Source of the DNA: Mycobacterium sp. E1747 | GTDB lineage: Bacteria > Actinomycetota > Actinomycetes > Mycobacteriales > Mycobacteriaceae | DNA length: 64,000 nt | Direction: 5' to 3' | Assembly (NCBI RefSeq): GCF_001667775.1 | Contig: NZ_LZJI01000188.1 | Location: 1 to 64,000 of the forward strand | In this document: positions 1-8,634 of the stretch, in pieces | Position numbering within the stretch: the first letter of the stretch is position 1 | Layout of the letters: the number at the start of each line of letters is the position of its first letter | Made by a program: the position numbers and the translations under genes | The notes under the pieces: model-generated | Databases searched by the model: none | What the model was told of the DNA's origin: nothing | What the model saw: only the letters and a program-made list of their open reading frames with translations

Positions 1-768
<768 letters not shown>

Positions 769-934
769 TTACGCGGAGGCGGGGATGACCGGCCCGTGCG
801 GCGCATGTGCGTCGCCCCCGAAGCGCCCCCTGCATGCTAGTCGCTGCGGCGATGCGCGTCATTCACTAGGGGCTCATAGCGTCACACGAACCGGGATGAA
901 TTGACAAAATGAGGCCCGCCACGCGGTATCGCCC

Positions 935-1675
935 CTACCGCGGGGACCGGTCCTGCTGCCGGCGGGGCGGAACGATCGGCGACGGGTGGGGCTCTTCGCG
1001 GAACTTTTCCAGCGATCCGCCGACCTCGACGATGCCCTTCAACGCGTTCCAGCTCAGCATCGTCAGGTAGTCGATCAGCTCGTCGCGGCTCATGCGTGGG
1101 AAAGACATCCAGGAGTGCGTAGCCAGCTGGACGCCGCCGACGATCAGGTAGGCCCACGGCTCGGCCCCGCCGGTGTCCATGCCCGCCTGCTGCATGCGGC
1201 GGCGCATCAGCACCGCGAGCATGCGGGCGATTATCCGCTCTGAGTCGGCGATCACCTTGCTCTTGCTGGCCGAGCTGTTCGACATCACGAAGCGGTACGG
1301 CTCGGGTTCGTTCGCGACCGTTTCGACATACACCCGGATGACCTCGCGGGTCAGGTCGAAGCCATCCAGATTGGACGTCAGCGCCGCGGCCAGGTTGGGA
1401 ATCAGGGTGGTTTGGGTGAACCGCATCATGACGGCGGTCGTCAGGTCGTTCTTGTCGACGAAGTAGCGATACAGCACCGTCTTGGATACACCGATATCCG
1501 CGGCGATGTCATCCATGCTCAAGGTGCCGCCGTGCCGCCGGATCGCTTCGATCGTGCCGTCTACCAACTCGTTGCGGCGCTCCACCTTGTGCTGGTGCCA
1601 GCGCCGCTTGCGACCATCCGTCTTGGTCGCCACCGCCAACGTTCGCTCTGCCACTGTCGCCGATTTCCCATTCAC
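935..1675 (-). CDS. madR: TetR-family regulator MadR (Rv0472c orthologue)
   Basis: TetR repressor of 246 residues with a GTG start at 1673-1675. A basic tail leads into the helix-turn-helix at about residues 36-80 (LSMDDIAADIGVSKTVLYRYF, written here only as the key stretch IAADIGVSKTVLYRYF). The all-helical C-terminal part would bind the ligand. In M. tuberculosis and M. smegmatis the orthologue MadR controls the acyl-ACP desaturase genes desA1/desA2 in response to acyl-CoA, tuning mycolic acid desaturation. Here it lies upstream of a cyclopropane synthase on the same strand with a 184-bp gap, so co-transcription is possible. The assignment rests on position and on the sequence as I remember it. 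Confidence 0.87.
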   Translation of the reverse strand: MNGKSATVAERTLAVATKTDGRKRRWHQHKVERRNELVDGTIEAIRRHGGTLSMDDIAADIGVSKTVLYRYFVDKNDLTTAVMMRFTQTTLIPNLAAALTSNLDGFDLTREVIRVYVETVANEPEPYRFVMSNSSASKSKVIADSERIIARMLAVLMRRRMQQAGMDTGGAEPWAYLIVGGVQLATHSWMSFPRMSRDELIDYLTMLSWNALKGIVEVGGSLEKFREEPHPSPIVPPRRQQDRSPR

Positions 1676-1775
1676 TAGACGACCTCGATACTACGGCGTG
1701 CGGCCCCGTTTCGAACGCTGACCGCGCGCCCGTGCGGGCTTGTGAACAGTGCGGTCACACCAAACGCCCGCGACG

Positions 1776-3170
1776 ATGAATGATGGAGTGGTGGTACACA
1801 GAGCCTCGCCCCGAGGCGAAGCGCCGGGCCCCCGCGCGGCGGGCCCGGTCCCGACGTCCCCGTTGAGCGAAACCGAGCGCCCGCACCCGTCGCTCGCCGA
1901 ATCCTTCGCGGGCGCCGACCCGCAGGCCGACGCCGAGCGCCGCGTGGCGCTGCGCCGGATGAAGGCGGTGGCGCTGAGCTTCCTGATCGGCGCCACCGGC
2001 CTGTTCCTCGGCTGCCGCTGGGCCCAGGCCCACGCCCACCTGGGCGCCTGGGTCGGCTATCTCGGCGCCGCGGCCGAGGCCGGGATGGTGGGGGCCCTGG
2101 CCGACTGGTTCGCCGTGACGGCGTTGTTCCGGCATCCGCTGGGCATCCCGATCCCGCACACCGCGATCATCAAGCGCAAGAAGGATCAGCTCGGCGAGGG
2201 GCTGGGCACCTTCGTGCGGGAGAACTTCCTGTCTCCCCCGGTGGTGGAGACCAAGCTGCGCGACGCCGAGGTGCCCGGACGGCTCGGCAAGTGGATGTCG
2301 GAGGCCTCGCACGCCGAGCGCGTGGCCGGCGAGACGGCCACCGTGCTGCGGGTGCTGGTCGAGCTGCTGCGCGACGAGGACGTGCAGCAGGTGATCGACC
2401 GGATGATCGTGCGGCGCATCGCCGAGCCGCAATGGGGGCCGCCGGTCGGGCGGGTCCTGGCGACGCTGCTGGCCGAGAACCGTCAGGAGGCGCTGATCCA
2501 GCTGCTGGCCGACCGGGCCTTTCAGTGGTCGCTGAATGCCGGCGAGGTGATCCAACGGGTGGTCGAGCGTGATTCGCCGACGTGGTCGCCGCGGTTCGTC
2601 GACCACCTGGTGGGCGACCGCATCCACCGCGAGCTGATGGATTTCACCGACAAGGTGCGCCGCAATCCCGATCACGAGCTGCGCCGGTCGGCGACCCGGT
2701 TCCTGTTCGAATTCGCCGACGACCTGCAACACGACGCGGACACCATCGCGCGCGCCGATGCGATCAAGGAGCAGCTGATGGCGCGCGACGAGATCGCCAA
2801 CGCGGCGGCGACGGCCTGGAAGACGCTGAAGCGGCTGGTGCTCGAGGGCGTGGACGACCCGTCGAGCGCGCTGCGCACCCGGATCGCCGACACGGTGGTC
2901 CGCATCGGGGAGTCGCTGCGCGACGACGCCGAGCTGCGCGACAAGGTGGACAACTGGCTCGTGCGCGCGGCCCAGCACCTGGTTTCCCAGTACGGGGTCG
3001 AGATCACAGCGATCATCACCGACACCATCGAGCGGTGGGACGCCGAGGAGGCCAGCCGGCGCATCGAGCTACACGTGGGCCGTGACCTGCAGTTCATCCG
3101 GATCAATGGGACGGTGGTCGGCTCCCTGGCGGGACTGGTGATCTATGCGGTCGCGCAGACACTTTTCTAG
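1776..3170 (+). CDS. DUF445 membrane protein (Rv0473 orthologue)
   Basis: Protein of 464 residues from the ATG at 1776; an in-frame GTG at 1749 would add nine residues. After a disordered Pro/Ala/Arg-rich N-terminus there is a membrane segment (KAVALSFLIGATGLFLGC), then a second hydrophobic stretch with the DUF445 signature GYLGAAAEAGMVGALADWFA and ALFRHPLGIPIPHTAII. A long, charged, mostly helical middle follows, and a C-terminal membrane segment (GSLAGLVIYAVAQTLF). DUF445 proteins are membrane-anchored with an extended soluble domain; no biochemical role is established that I can name. The gene is divergent from madR, with about 100 bp between the starts. Confidence 0.85.
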   Translation: MNDGVVVHRASPRGEAPGPRAAGPVPTSPLSETERPHPSLAESFAGADPQADAERRVALRRMKAVALSFLIGATGLFLGCRWAQAHAHLGAWVGYLGAAAEAGMVGALADWFAVTALFRHPLGIPIPHTAIIKRKKDQLGEGLGTFVRENFLSPPVVETKLRDAEVPGRLGKWMSEASHAERVAGETATVLRVLVELLRDEDVQQVIDRMIVRRIAEPQWGPPVGRVLATLLAENRQEALIQLLADRAFQWSLNAGEVIQRVVERDSPTWSPRFVDHLVGDRIHRELMDFTDKVRRNPDHELRRSATRFLFEFADDLQHDADTIARADAIKEQLMARDEIANAAATAWKTLKRLVLEGVDDPSSALRTRIADTVVRIGESLRDDAELRDKVDNWLVRAAQHLVSQYGVEITAIITDTIERWDAEEASRRIELHVGRDLQFIRINGTVVGSLAGLVIYAVAQTLF

Positions 3171-3178
3171 TAGTGCTA

Positions 3179-3206
3179 ACAAGTGCTTGCAATAGCAAGC
3201 ACTTGT
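3179..3206. promoter_or_regulatory. Perfect 12-bp palindrome upstream of the XRE regulator
   Basis: The left arm ACAAGTGCTTGC (3179-3190) and right arm GCAAGCACTTGT (3195-3206) are exact reverse complements separated by AATA. It starts 9 bases after the DUF445 stop codon and 48 bases before the XRE start codon. There is no T-run, so it does not look like a terminator. A dyad of this size directly before an XRE-type regulator is most simply an autoregulatory operator, which is inference. Confidence 0.65.
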
Positions 3207-3254
3207 AGTAGTCTGATGTCCGTCACCATCGACCATCGGACCCAGGAGCACGCC

Positions 3255-3683
3255 ATGGCACCCGAGGAGAAGCTCTCCGCGAAGGTGTCCAACGCCGCCT
3301 CCGACATGGCCTCGGACATTGGCAGCTTCATCCGCAGCCAGCGCGAGCTCGCACAGGTCTCGGTGCGCCAACTCGCCGAAAAATCCGGGGTCAGCAATCC
3401 GTATCTGAGCCAGGTGGAGCGTGGCTTGCGCAAGCCGTCCGCCGACGTGCTCAATCAAATCGCGAAGGCCTTGCGGGTATCCGCCGAGGTTCTCTACGTG
3501 CGGGCCGGGATTTTGGAGCCGAGCGACAAAAGCCAGGTGCGCGACGCCATCATCACCGACACCGCAATCACCGAGCGCCAAAAGCAGGTTCTGCTCGACG
3601 TCTACACATCGTTCACCCAGCAAAACGAAATAAGTGAACCAAGCGACGAGGAGTGTTCCACCGAATCCAGCGGCGACGAATGA
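3255..3683 (+). CDS. XRE-family transcriptional regulator (Rv0474 orthologue)
   Basis: Protein of 142 residues, matching the M. tuberculosis orthologue (about 140). The start is set by AGGAG at 3244-3248, six bases before ATG; an upstream extension to 3183 would run through the palindrome and is rejected. The Cro/CI helix-turn-helix spans about residues 22-76 (SVRQLAEKSGVSNPYLSQVE then GLRKPSADVLNQIAKAL). The C-terminal third is acidic and Ser/Glu-rich. I recall that the M. tuberculosis protein was reported as a copper-responsive repressor acting on rpoB; nothing in this window tests that. It precedes hbhA, and the palindrome upstream suggests autoregulation. Confidence 0.9.
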   Translation: MAPEEKLSAKVSNAASDMASDIGSFIRSQRELAQVSVRQLAEKSGVSNPYLSQVERGLRKPSADVLNQIAKALRVSAEVLYVRAGILEPSDKSQVRDAIITDTAITERQKQVLLDVYTSFTQQNEISEPSDEECSTESSGDE

Positions 3684-3696
3684 GCTCGCCCCGTTC

Positions 3697-3723
3697 CGGC
3701 CGGTATGCATAGACCACCGGCCG
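3697..3723. repeat. Inverted repeat between the XRE gene and hbhA
   Basis: CGGCCGGT at 3697-3704 and ACCGGCCG at 3716-3723 form an 8-bp G+C-rich stem with an 11-base loop, 13 bases after the XRE stop. It has no T-run, so it could be an intrinsic terminator of the mycobacterial U-less kind, an operator for hbhA, or chance in G+C-rich DNA. Confidence 0.4.
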
Positions 3724-3829
3724 CGCGGGTTACCCAGGAGCGATGATCCGTCGGCGCCAGCGGAGCAGGAGGGGTGCGCCTCGCTTGCCCAACACACACC
3801 CCAAGAACGCCGATATGAAAGGAATCATC

Positions 3830-4435
3830 ATGGCGGACAACACCAACATCGAAGATCTGCGGGCCCCGCTGCTCGCGGCCCTCGGCGCGGCCGACCTGGC
3901 CTTGGCGACGGTCAACGAGCTGATCGCCAACCTGCGTGATCGCGCCGAAGGGACGCGCGCCGACACCCGCACCCGGGTGGAGGAGAGCCGCGCTCGCCTG
4001 ACCAAATTGCAGGAAGACCTGCCCGAGCAGATCGGCGAGCTGCGGGAGCGGTTCACCAGCGAGGAGCTCCGCAAGGCGGCCGAGGGCTACCTGGACGCGG
4101 CGACCAACCGCTACAACGAGCTGGTCGAGCGGGGCGAGGCCGCCCTGCAGCGGCTGCGCAGCCAGACGGGCCTGGACGACGCCTCCGCGCGCGCCGAGGG
4201 CTACGTGGACCAGGCCGTCGAGTTGACGCAGGAAGCGCTGGGCACCGTGGCCTCGCAGACCCGCGCGGTCGGTGAGCGGGCGGCCAAGCTGGTCGGCATC
4301 GAGCTGCCCAAGAAGTCTGACGAGACGGCCAAGAAGGCCCAGAAGGCCGTCGCGAAGAAGGCGCCCGCCAAGAAGGCCCCGGCCAAGAAGGCTCCGGCCA
4401 AGAAGGCGTCCGCCAAGAAGGTCACCCAGAAGTAA
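3830..4435 (+). CDS. hbhA: Heparin-binding haemagglutinin adhesin HbhA
   Basis: Surface adhesin of 201 residues (199 in M. tuberculosis) that binds sulfated glycans on epithelial cells. The start is the ATG at 3830, preceded by GAAAGGA at 3817-3823; the in-frame upstream codons at 3743 lack such a site. A short N-terminal segment (about residues 1-25) is followed by a long, charged alpha-helical coiled-coil region to about residue 160. The C-terminus is a lysine/alanine/proline repeat with several KKAPA units, the heparin-binding tail that is methylated on lysines in pathogenic mycobacteria. There is no signal peptide, as usual for the family. Confidence 0.97.
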   Translation: MADNTNIEDLRAPLLAALGAADLALATVNELIANLRDRAEGTRADTRTRVEESRARLTKLQEDLPEQIGELRERFTSEELRKAAEGYLDAATNRYNELVERGEAALQRLRSQTGLDDASARAEGYVDQAVELTQEALGTVASQTRAVGERAAKLVGIELPKKSDETAKKAQKAVAKKAPAKKAPAKKAPAKKASAKKVTQK

Positions 4436-4473
4436 GGTCGACGTTTTCGACGGCGCCCGCATACGCTTATGGC

Positions 4474-4761
4474 GTGAGCCACCTCGTGGGAACCGTCATG
4501 TTGGTCTTGCAGATCGCCGTCTTGGTCACGGCGGTGTACGCGTTCGTGCACGCCGCGCTGCAGCGGCCCGACGCGTACACGGCGGCGGAAAAGCTGACCA
4601 AGCCGGTGTGGCTGGTGATCCTCGGACTGGCTGTCGCGCTGACATCCATCCTGAGTTTTGTTTTCGGGGTACTCGGGATGGCGATCGCCGCGTGCGCGGC
4701 CGGTGTCTATCTCGTCGACGTGCGGCCGAAACTTCTGGAAATCCAAGGTAAGTCGCGCTAG
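4474..4761 (+). CDS. Small DUF2516 membrane protein (Rv0476 orthologue)
   Basis: Protein of 95 residues from a GTG at 4474; the ATG at 4498 is a possible shorter start. Three hydrophobic segments are visible: about residues 8-30, 45-62 and 64-80 ([52 protein letters not shown]), so it is an integral membrane protein. It follows hbhA by 38 bp and precedes a secreted protein gene by 4 bp, probably within one transcript. Function unknown. Confidence 0.85.
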   Translation: MSHLVGTVMLVLQIAVLVTAVYAFVHAALQRPDAYTAAEKLTKPVWLVILGLAVALTSILSFVFGVLGMAIAACAAGVYLVDVRPKLLEIQGKSR

Positions 4762-4765
4762 CCGG

Positions 4766-5182
4766 ATGAAGGCGCTGCTGACGCCGCCCACCGCGGTGCT
4801 GCTCGCGCTTTGGGCCCCGGCGGGTACCGCGACGGCCGGACCGGTCACGGCGTCCCCGCCGTTCATCGACCACACCGAGTGGGGGCAGTGGCACGGCCTG
4901 AGCAGCCTGCGCGTCTTCCCGACACCTTCGGGGCGCGTGGCCGCCGCCGGGCAGGCGGGAAACGTCGCGCTCGCCGACGAGGCGTGGGGTGAGGTGTTGG
5001 CGCTCTCGCCGGACGCGGACACCCCAGGCATGCGCGCGCAGTTCGTCTGTCACTGGCAGTTCGCCGAAGTGGCCGAGCCCGACAAGACCAGCTGGAACCT
5101 GGAGCCGTGGCGCCCGGTCGTCGACGACGCCGAGATGGTGGCGTCCGGGTGCAATCCCGGCGGCCCGGAGGAAAGGTTCTAG
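4766..5182 (+). CDS. Secreted DUF2599-type protein (Rv0477 orthologue)
   Basis: Predicted secreted protein of 138 residues. The N-terminus [20 protein letters not shown] is a Sec signal peptide with likely cleavage after an Ala-x-Ala around residues 22-24. The mature part has the DUF2599 pattern: [18 protein letters not shown] near its start, then [20 protein letters not shown] and a second Cys in ASGCNPGG, so one disulfide is likely outside the cell. The stop overlaps the deoC start (TAGTG), a sign of translational coupling. Biochemical role unknown. Confidence 0.82.
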   Translation: MKALLTPPTAVLLALWAPAGTATAGPVTASPPFIDHTEWGQWHGLSSLRVFPTPSGRVAAAGQAGNVALADEAWGEVLALSPDADTPGMRAQFVCHWQFAEVAEPDKTSWNLEPWRPVVDDAEMVASGCNPGGPEERF

Positions 5183-5859
5183 TGGCGAGCAAACCCACCC
5201 GGGCGCAACTGGCCGCCATGGTCGACCACACCCTGCTCAAGCCGGAGGCCACCGAGGCCGACGTGGCCGCGCTCGTCGCCGAGGCCGCCGAGCTGGGCGT
5301 CTATGCGGTGTGTGTGTCGCCGTCGATGGTCCCGGTCGCCGTCCGAGCCGGCGGAGGCCTTCGGGTGGCCAGCGTCGCGGGTTTCCCGTCGGGCAAGCAC
5401 ATTTCGGCCGTCAAGGCGCACGAGGCCGAAGAAGCGGCGGCAGCCGGCGCCGCCGAGGTGGACATGGTCATCGACATCGGGGCCGCGCTGGCCGGCGACA
5501 TCGACGCGGTGCGGGCCGACATCGCGGCCGTGCGCGCCGCCGTCCCGGGCGCCGTGCTCAAGGTGATCCTGGAGTCGGCGGTCCTGCTCTCGGGGACCGA
5601 CGAGAGCACGCTCGTGCAGGTGTGTCGCGCGGCCGAGGACGCCGGCGCCGACTTCGTCAAGACCTCGACCGGTTTCCATCCCGCGGGCGGCGCCTCGGTG
5701 CGCGCGGTCACGGTGATGAGCCAGACCGTCGGCGGCCGGTTGGGCGTCAAGGCCAGCGGTGGAATCCGCGCCGCCTCGGACGCGCTTGCGATGCTAGACG
5801 CCGGCGCCACCCGGCTCGGCCTGTCGGGCACCCGGGCGGTGCTCGACGGGCTCGGCTGA
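5182..5859 (+). CDS. deoC: Deoxyribose-phosphate aldolase
   Basis: Class I aldolase of 225 residues that splits 2-deoxyribose 5-phosphate into glyceraldehyde 3-phosphate and acetaldehyde in deoxynucleoside catabolism. The start is the GTG at 5182, one base inside the preceding stop and just after GGAGGAAAGG at 5167-5176. The Schiff-base lysine is Lys160 in [10 protein letters not shown] and the second catalytic lysine is Lys190 in GVKASGGIR; the N-terminal DHTLLKP motif is present. Its stop codon is the first triplet of a block of six tandem repeats. Confidence 0.96.
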   Translation: MASKPTRAQLAAMVDHTLLKPEATEADVAALVAEAAELGVYAVCVSPSMVPVAVRAGGGLRVASVAGFPSGKHISAVKAHEAEEAAAAGAAEVDMVIDIGAALAGDIDAVRADIAAVRAAVPGAVLKVILESAVLLSGTDESTLVQVCRAAEDAGADFVKTSTGFHPAGGASVRAVTVMSQTVGGRLGVKASGGIRAASDALAMLDAGATRLGLSGTRAVLDGLG

Positions 5860-6180
5860 ATTGTCCGGCGCCTCCTCGCGCCGTGCCGGCGCGCATCGTT
5901 ACCGGACGGCTGAATTGTCCGGCGCCTCCTCGCGCCGTGCCGGCGCGCATCGTTACCGGACGGCTGAATTGTCCGGCGCCTCCTCGCGCCGTGCCGGCGC
6001 GCATCGTTACCGGACGGCTGAATTGTCCGGCGCCTCCTCGCGCCGTGCCGGCGCGCATCGTTACCGGACGGCTGAATTGTCCGGCGCCTCCTCGCGCCGT
6101 GCCGGCGCGCATCGTTACCGGACGGCTGAATTGTCCGGCGCCTCCTCGCGCCGTGCCGGCGCGCATCGTTACCGGACGGC
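5857..6180. repeat. Six perfect tandem copies of a 54-bp unit (VNTR-like)
   Basis: Units begin at 5857, 5911, 5965, 6019, 6073 and 6127 and are identical by eye; a seventh is cut after four bases at 6181. The array fills the space between the convergent genes deoC (stop 5857-5859) and the DUF2993 gene (stop 6191-6193). Each unit holds nested dyads: GTCCGG near its start pairs with CCGGAC near its end, and GGCGC pairs with GCGCC inside. Each copy could therefore fold and act as a bidirectional terminator. The unit is 18 codons long, so open frames run through it on both strands without looking like protein. Copy number probably varies between strains. Confidence 0.92.
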
Positions 6181-6190
6181 TGAAGCGCCG

Positions 6191-7231
6191 TCAGAGGTTC
6201 GCGAAGCAGGGGTCGTTGTTGTCGCCGGTGGGGATGCTCGCGTTCCGCGTCGAGAAGTGGCTCGTCACACCGTCATTGGTGACCTGCACGCTGTCCGCGT
6301 GGATGCCCAGGGGGTAGTTCTTGGTGAACTGCGAGGTGAAGTCGTCCAGGGTCGACTGCACCGACTCCTTGGGCATTGTGAAGCCGAGCGCGTTGAAGCT
6401 GACGATCTGCAGCTGCAGGCCGGTCCCCGACACCACCGGCTTGGTGATCAGGTTGTCCAACATGCCCTTGAGCTCGATGGTCCCGTCGGCGGGGTGGGTG
6501 ATCACCGTGTTGGTGACGAAGGGTCCCAGCACGGGAATCGCGTTCTGGACCGACTCCTTGATGCCGTCGGACGTCCAGGTGACGGTCGCGTCGAGTGACC
6601 CGATCGTGCCCTTGGAGTCCTGCGTGTCATTGAGCCGGACATCGCGGATGTTGATGTCGATCTTCATGCCCTTGGCGTCGCGGACCTGGTTGCCCGCGGT
6701 CGACACCGAGATGTTGGTGTAGTGCTTGGTGAGCTGCTGCCACAGCATCAGCGGCGCCACCCCGAACGACGCGGTGGCCTGGTCCTTGACCTCGCAGGCC
6801 ACCGCCTCGGCGACCTTGCTGTTGGCGACGTGGCGGACGTACAGCTCGCCCCCGACCAGGCCGGCGATCACCAGGCAGACCACGATGATGCAGACGAGCA
6901 CCACCGAGAGCGGGTCGCGCAGGAAGCGACGCTTCTTCTTGCCCTGCGCCGGTTCCTCGCCCGGAGTGGGCAGCTTCTCCGTCGGCCCCGCGGGCGGGGT
7001 GGGCGGAGGCGGCGGCGCGTAGTCGGGCCGCTGCATGTTCGGCGGCGGCGTGGCGATCCGTTCGGTCTGACCCGGCGGCGGACCGGCGGCCGGCGGCGGC
7101 GCGGGGGCCGGACCACCGGTGTTGATCCGCTCGGTCGGCCGCTCGGTGGGGGGCTGGCCGAACGGGCCTTGGTTCCCGGGACGGCCCCACGTCGAAGGGT
7201 CCTGGTTCGGCGGTCCTTGTGGGTGCGTCAC
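6191..7231 (-). CDS. Membrane-anchored DUF2993 (LmeA-like) protein (Rv0479c orthologue)
   Basis: Protein of 346 residues with a GTG start at 7229-7231. The first about 105 residues are a Pro/Gly/Gln/Thr-rich cytoplasmic tail; one membrane helix follows (about 108-130, LSVVLVCIIVVCLVIAGLVG). The rest is an extracytoplasmic DUF2993 domain, a family of beta-rich lipid-binding-like folds that includes LmeA, which affects lipomannan elongation. This is a paralogue; its own role is unknown. It overlaps the upstream nitrilase stop by four bases (GTGA), so the two are co-translated. Its 3' end faces the six-copy tandem repeat. Confidence 0.85.
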   Translation of the reverse strand: MTHPQGPPNQDPSTWGRPGNQGPFGQPPTERPTERINTGGPAPAPPPAAGPPPGQTERIATPPPNMQRPDYAPPPPPTPPAGPTEKLPTPGEEPAQGKKKRRFLRDPLSVVLVCIIVVCLVIAGLVGGELYVRHVANSKVAEAVACEVKDQATASFGVAPLMLWQQLTKHYTNISVSTAGNQVRDAKGMKIDINIRDVRLNDTQDSKGTIGSLDATVTWTSDGIKESVQNAIPVLGPFVTNTVITHPADGTIELKGMLDNLITKPVVSGTGLQLQIVSFNALGFTMPKESVQSTLDDFTSQFTKNYPLGIHADSVQVTNDGVTSHFSTRNASIPTGDNNDPCFANL

Positions 7232-8058
7232 CCGACTGATTCTGCCCTATCGAGCTGAGCGAAATCTGAGTGGTTACGCAGCACCGCGATGCTCTCGCGG
7301 GCCTTGGCGACCCGGTCGACGTCGATGTCGGTCACCACCAACTGCGGCCCGGGCCCAGCCGACGCGACGACTTCGCCGAACGGGGAGGCCACCAGGCTGC
7401 CGCCTACCCCGGTGGGCGCGCCCGACCCGGTCAACGGGGCGCCCGGGTCGGCCTGGCCGGCCGCGGCGACGTAACTCATCGAGTCCAGGGCGCGGGCCCG
7501 TGCCAGGAGCGTCCACTGATCGAGCTTGCCGGGCCCCGCGCCCCACGACGCGCACACGGCGATCAGCTGGGCGCCGCGGCGGGCCAGCTCGGTGTACAGC
7601 GCCGGGAAGCGGACGTCGTAGCAGACGCTCAACCCCACCCGGACGCCGGCGACCGTGATCACCACCGGCTCGTGGCCGGGCGCGACCGTGCGGGACTCGG
7701 CGAAACCGAAGGCGTCGTAGAGGTGGATCTTGTCGTAGTGCGCGTCCGGGGCATTGGGGCTGCCCGGGCCGGCTGCGATCAGCGTGTTCTTCACCCGGCC
7801 GTCCCCGGCCGGGGTGAACATGCCGGCGATCACCGTGATACCGCAGTCGGCCGCGATCCGCCGCACACCTGTCGCCCACGGACCGTCGACCGGCTCGGCG
7901 ACGGGCGCCAGCGGAACGCCGAACCGGCACATCGTCGCCTCCGGGAACACCACCAACTTCGCACCCGCGTCGGCGGCCTGCACGCTGTACTCGCGCACCA
8001 GGCCCAAGTTGGCTGCCGGATCGGTCCCGCTGAGGATTTGGGCCAACGCGATACGCAT
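7228..8058 (-). CDS. Carbon-nitrogen hydrolase (nitrilase superfamily, Rv0480c orthologue)
   Basis: Amidohydrolase of 276 residues. The Glu-Lys-Cys triad is complete: Glu40 in VVFPEATM, Lys110 in HYDKIHLYD, Cys146 in GLSVCYDVRFP. This fits omega-amidase or Nit-type enzymes that deaminate small amides or damaged metabolites such as deaminated glutathione; the substrate cannot be told from sequence. The stop overlaps the start of the DUF2993 gene. The DUF2505 gene lies 25 bp upstream on the same strand, so the three form one leftward unit. Confidence 0.9.
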   Translation of the reverse strand: MRIALAQILSGTDPAANLGLVREYSVQAADAGAKLVVFPEATMCRFGVPLAPVAEPVDGPWATGVRRIAADCGITVIAGMFTPAGDGRVKNTLIAAGPGSPNAPDAHYDKIHLYDAFGFAESRTVAPGHEPVVITVAGVRVGLSVCYDVRFPALYTELARRGAQLIAVCASWGAGPGKLDQWTLLARARALDSMSYVAAAGQADPGAPLTGSGAPTGVGGSLVASPFGEVVASAGPGPQLVVTDIDVDRVAKARESIAVLRNHSDFAQLDRAESVG

Positions 8059-8083
8059 GGGCGCCAGCTTAGGCTCGGAGCGC

Positions 8084-8608
8084 TCACCCCGTTCTGGCGA
8101 TCCACTCCGTGGTGAACCGCTGCTCCGCCGCCACCAGCTCGGCCAATTGGTTGCCGATGATGTTCTCCAACTTCCCGCCGATGATCGGGACGCGCACCTG
8201 GACGGTGGCCCTGAACGTCAGCCGGGCGCCGCCCGTCTCGGTGATCGGCAGCAGCGCCGCGGTGCCGGTGAGGTTGACCGGGGCGTCCAGGATCGCGCCG
8301 ACGACGGTGCCCTGCGCGGTGCCGTCGGCGACCGGTCCCCATACTTCCTCGCGCCGGATCCGCAGATCGCCGGCGTGCAGCTGCGTGACCATCCCGGGCA
8401 GCTTGTGGCTGTGGATCACCTGCACGGTGACGACCTCGACGGTGTCGTCATCCCCGGTTTCGCCCCCGACCCGCATCGATTCCAGCGTGGCGACGTCAAC
8501 ACCGGATCCGGCCAGCCGTGCCCGCCAATAGGTCTCGTCGGTGAACGCCCGGTGAACCTCTTCAACGCTGCCGTCGTAGTCGGCCGACAAGTCGAATGAA
8601 CGCGGCAT
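8084..8608 (-). CDS. DUF2505 (START/SRPBCC-like) protein (Rv0481c orthologue)
   Basis: Protein of 174 residues that fits DUF2505, a SRPBCC/START-like fold with a hydrophobic pocket. Typical features are the opening FDLSADYDGSVEEVHRAF, a pair of beta-strand-rich segments with alternating residues, and the C-terminal helix KLENIIGNQLAELVAAEQRF. A small hydrophobic ligand or a role in lipid or cofactor handling is possible; none is shown. The start is 26 bases from the murB start on the other strand, and a TAGCCT box lies 8 nt upstream, so the transcript is probably leaderless. Confidence 0.85.
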   Translation of the reverse strand: MPRSFDLSADYDGSVEEVHRAFTDETYWRARLAGSGVDVATLESMRVGGETGDDDTVEVVTVQVIHSHKLPGMVTQLHAGDLRIRREEVWGPVADGTAQGTVVGAILDAPVNLTGTAALLPITETGGARLTFRATVQVRVPIIGGKLENIIGNQLAELVAAEQRFTTEWIARTG

Positions 8609-8616
8609 AGCAGGTG

Positions 8617-8626
8617 AGGCTACCGT
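8617..8626. promoter_or_regulatory. Overlapping divergent -10 boxes between the DUF2505 gene and murB
   Basis: The ten bases AGGCTACCGT carry TACCGT (8621-8626) on the plus strand and TAGCCT (8622-8617) on the minus strand; the two hexamers share the central TA. Each lies exactly 8 nt from its ATG (8635 and 8608). Both fit the mycobacterial TANNNT box and the 6-8 nt spacing typical of leaderless genes. The whole intergenic region is only 26 bases. Confidence 0.6.
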
Positions 8627-8634
8627 TACGGGCC

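Noticed and set aside
5857-6180. Tandem repeat as a CRISPR array or as a repeat protein
   Set aside because: Copies abut with no unique spacers, and the 18-residue translations on either strand have no start site and unlikely composition.
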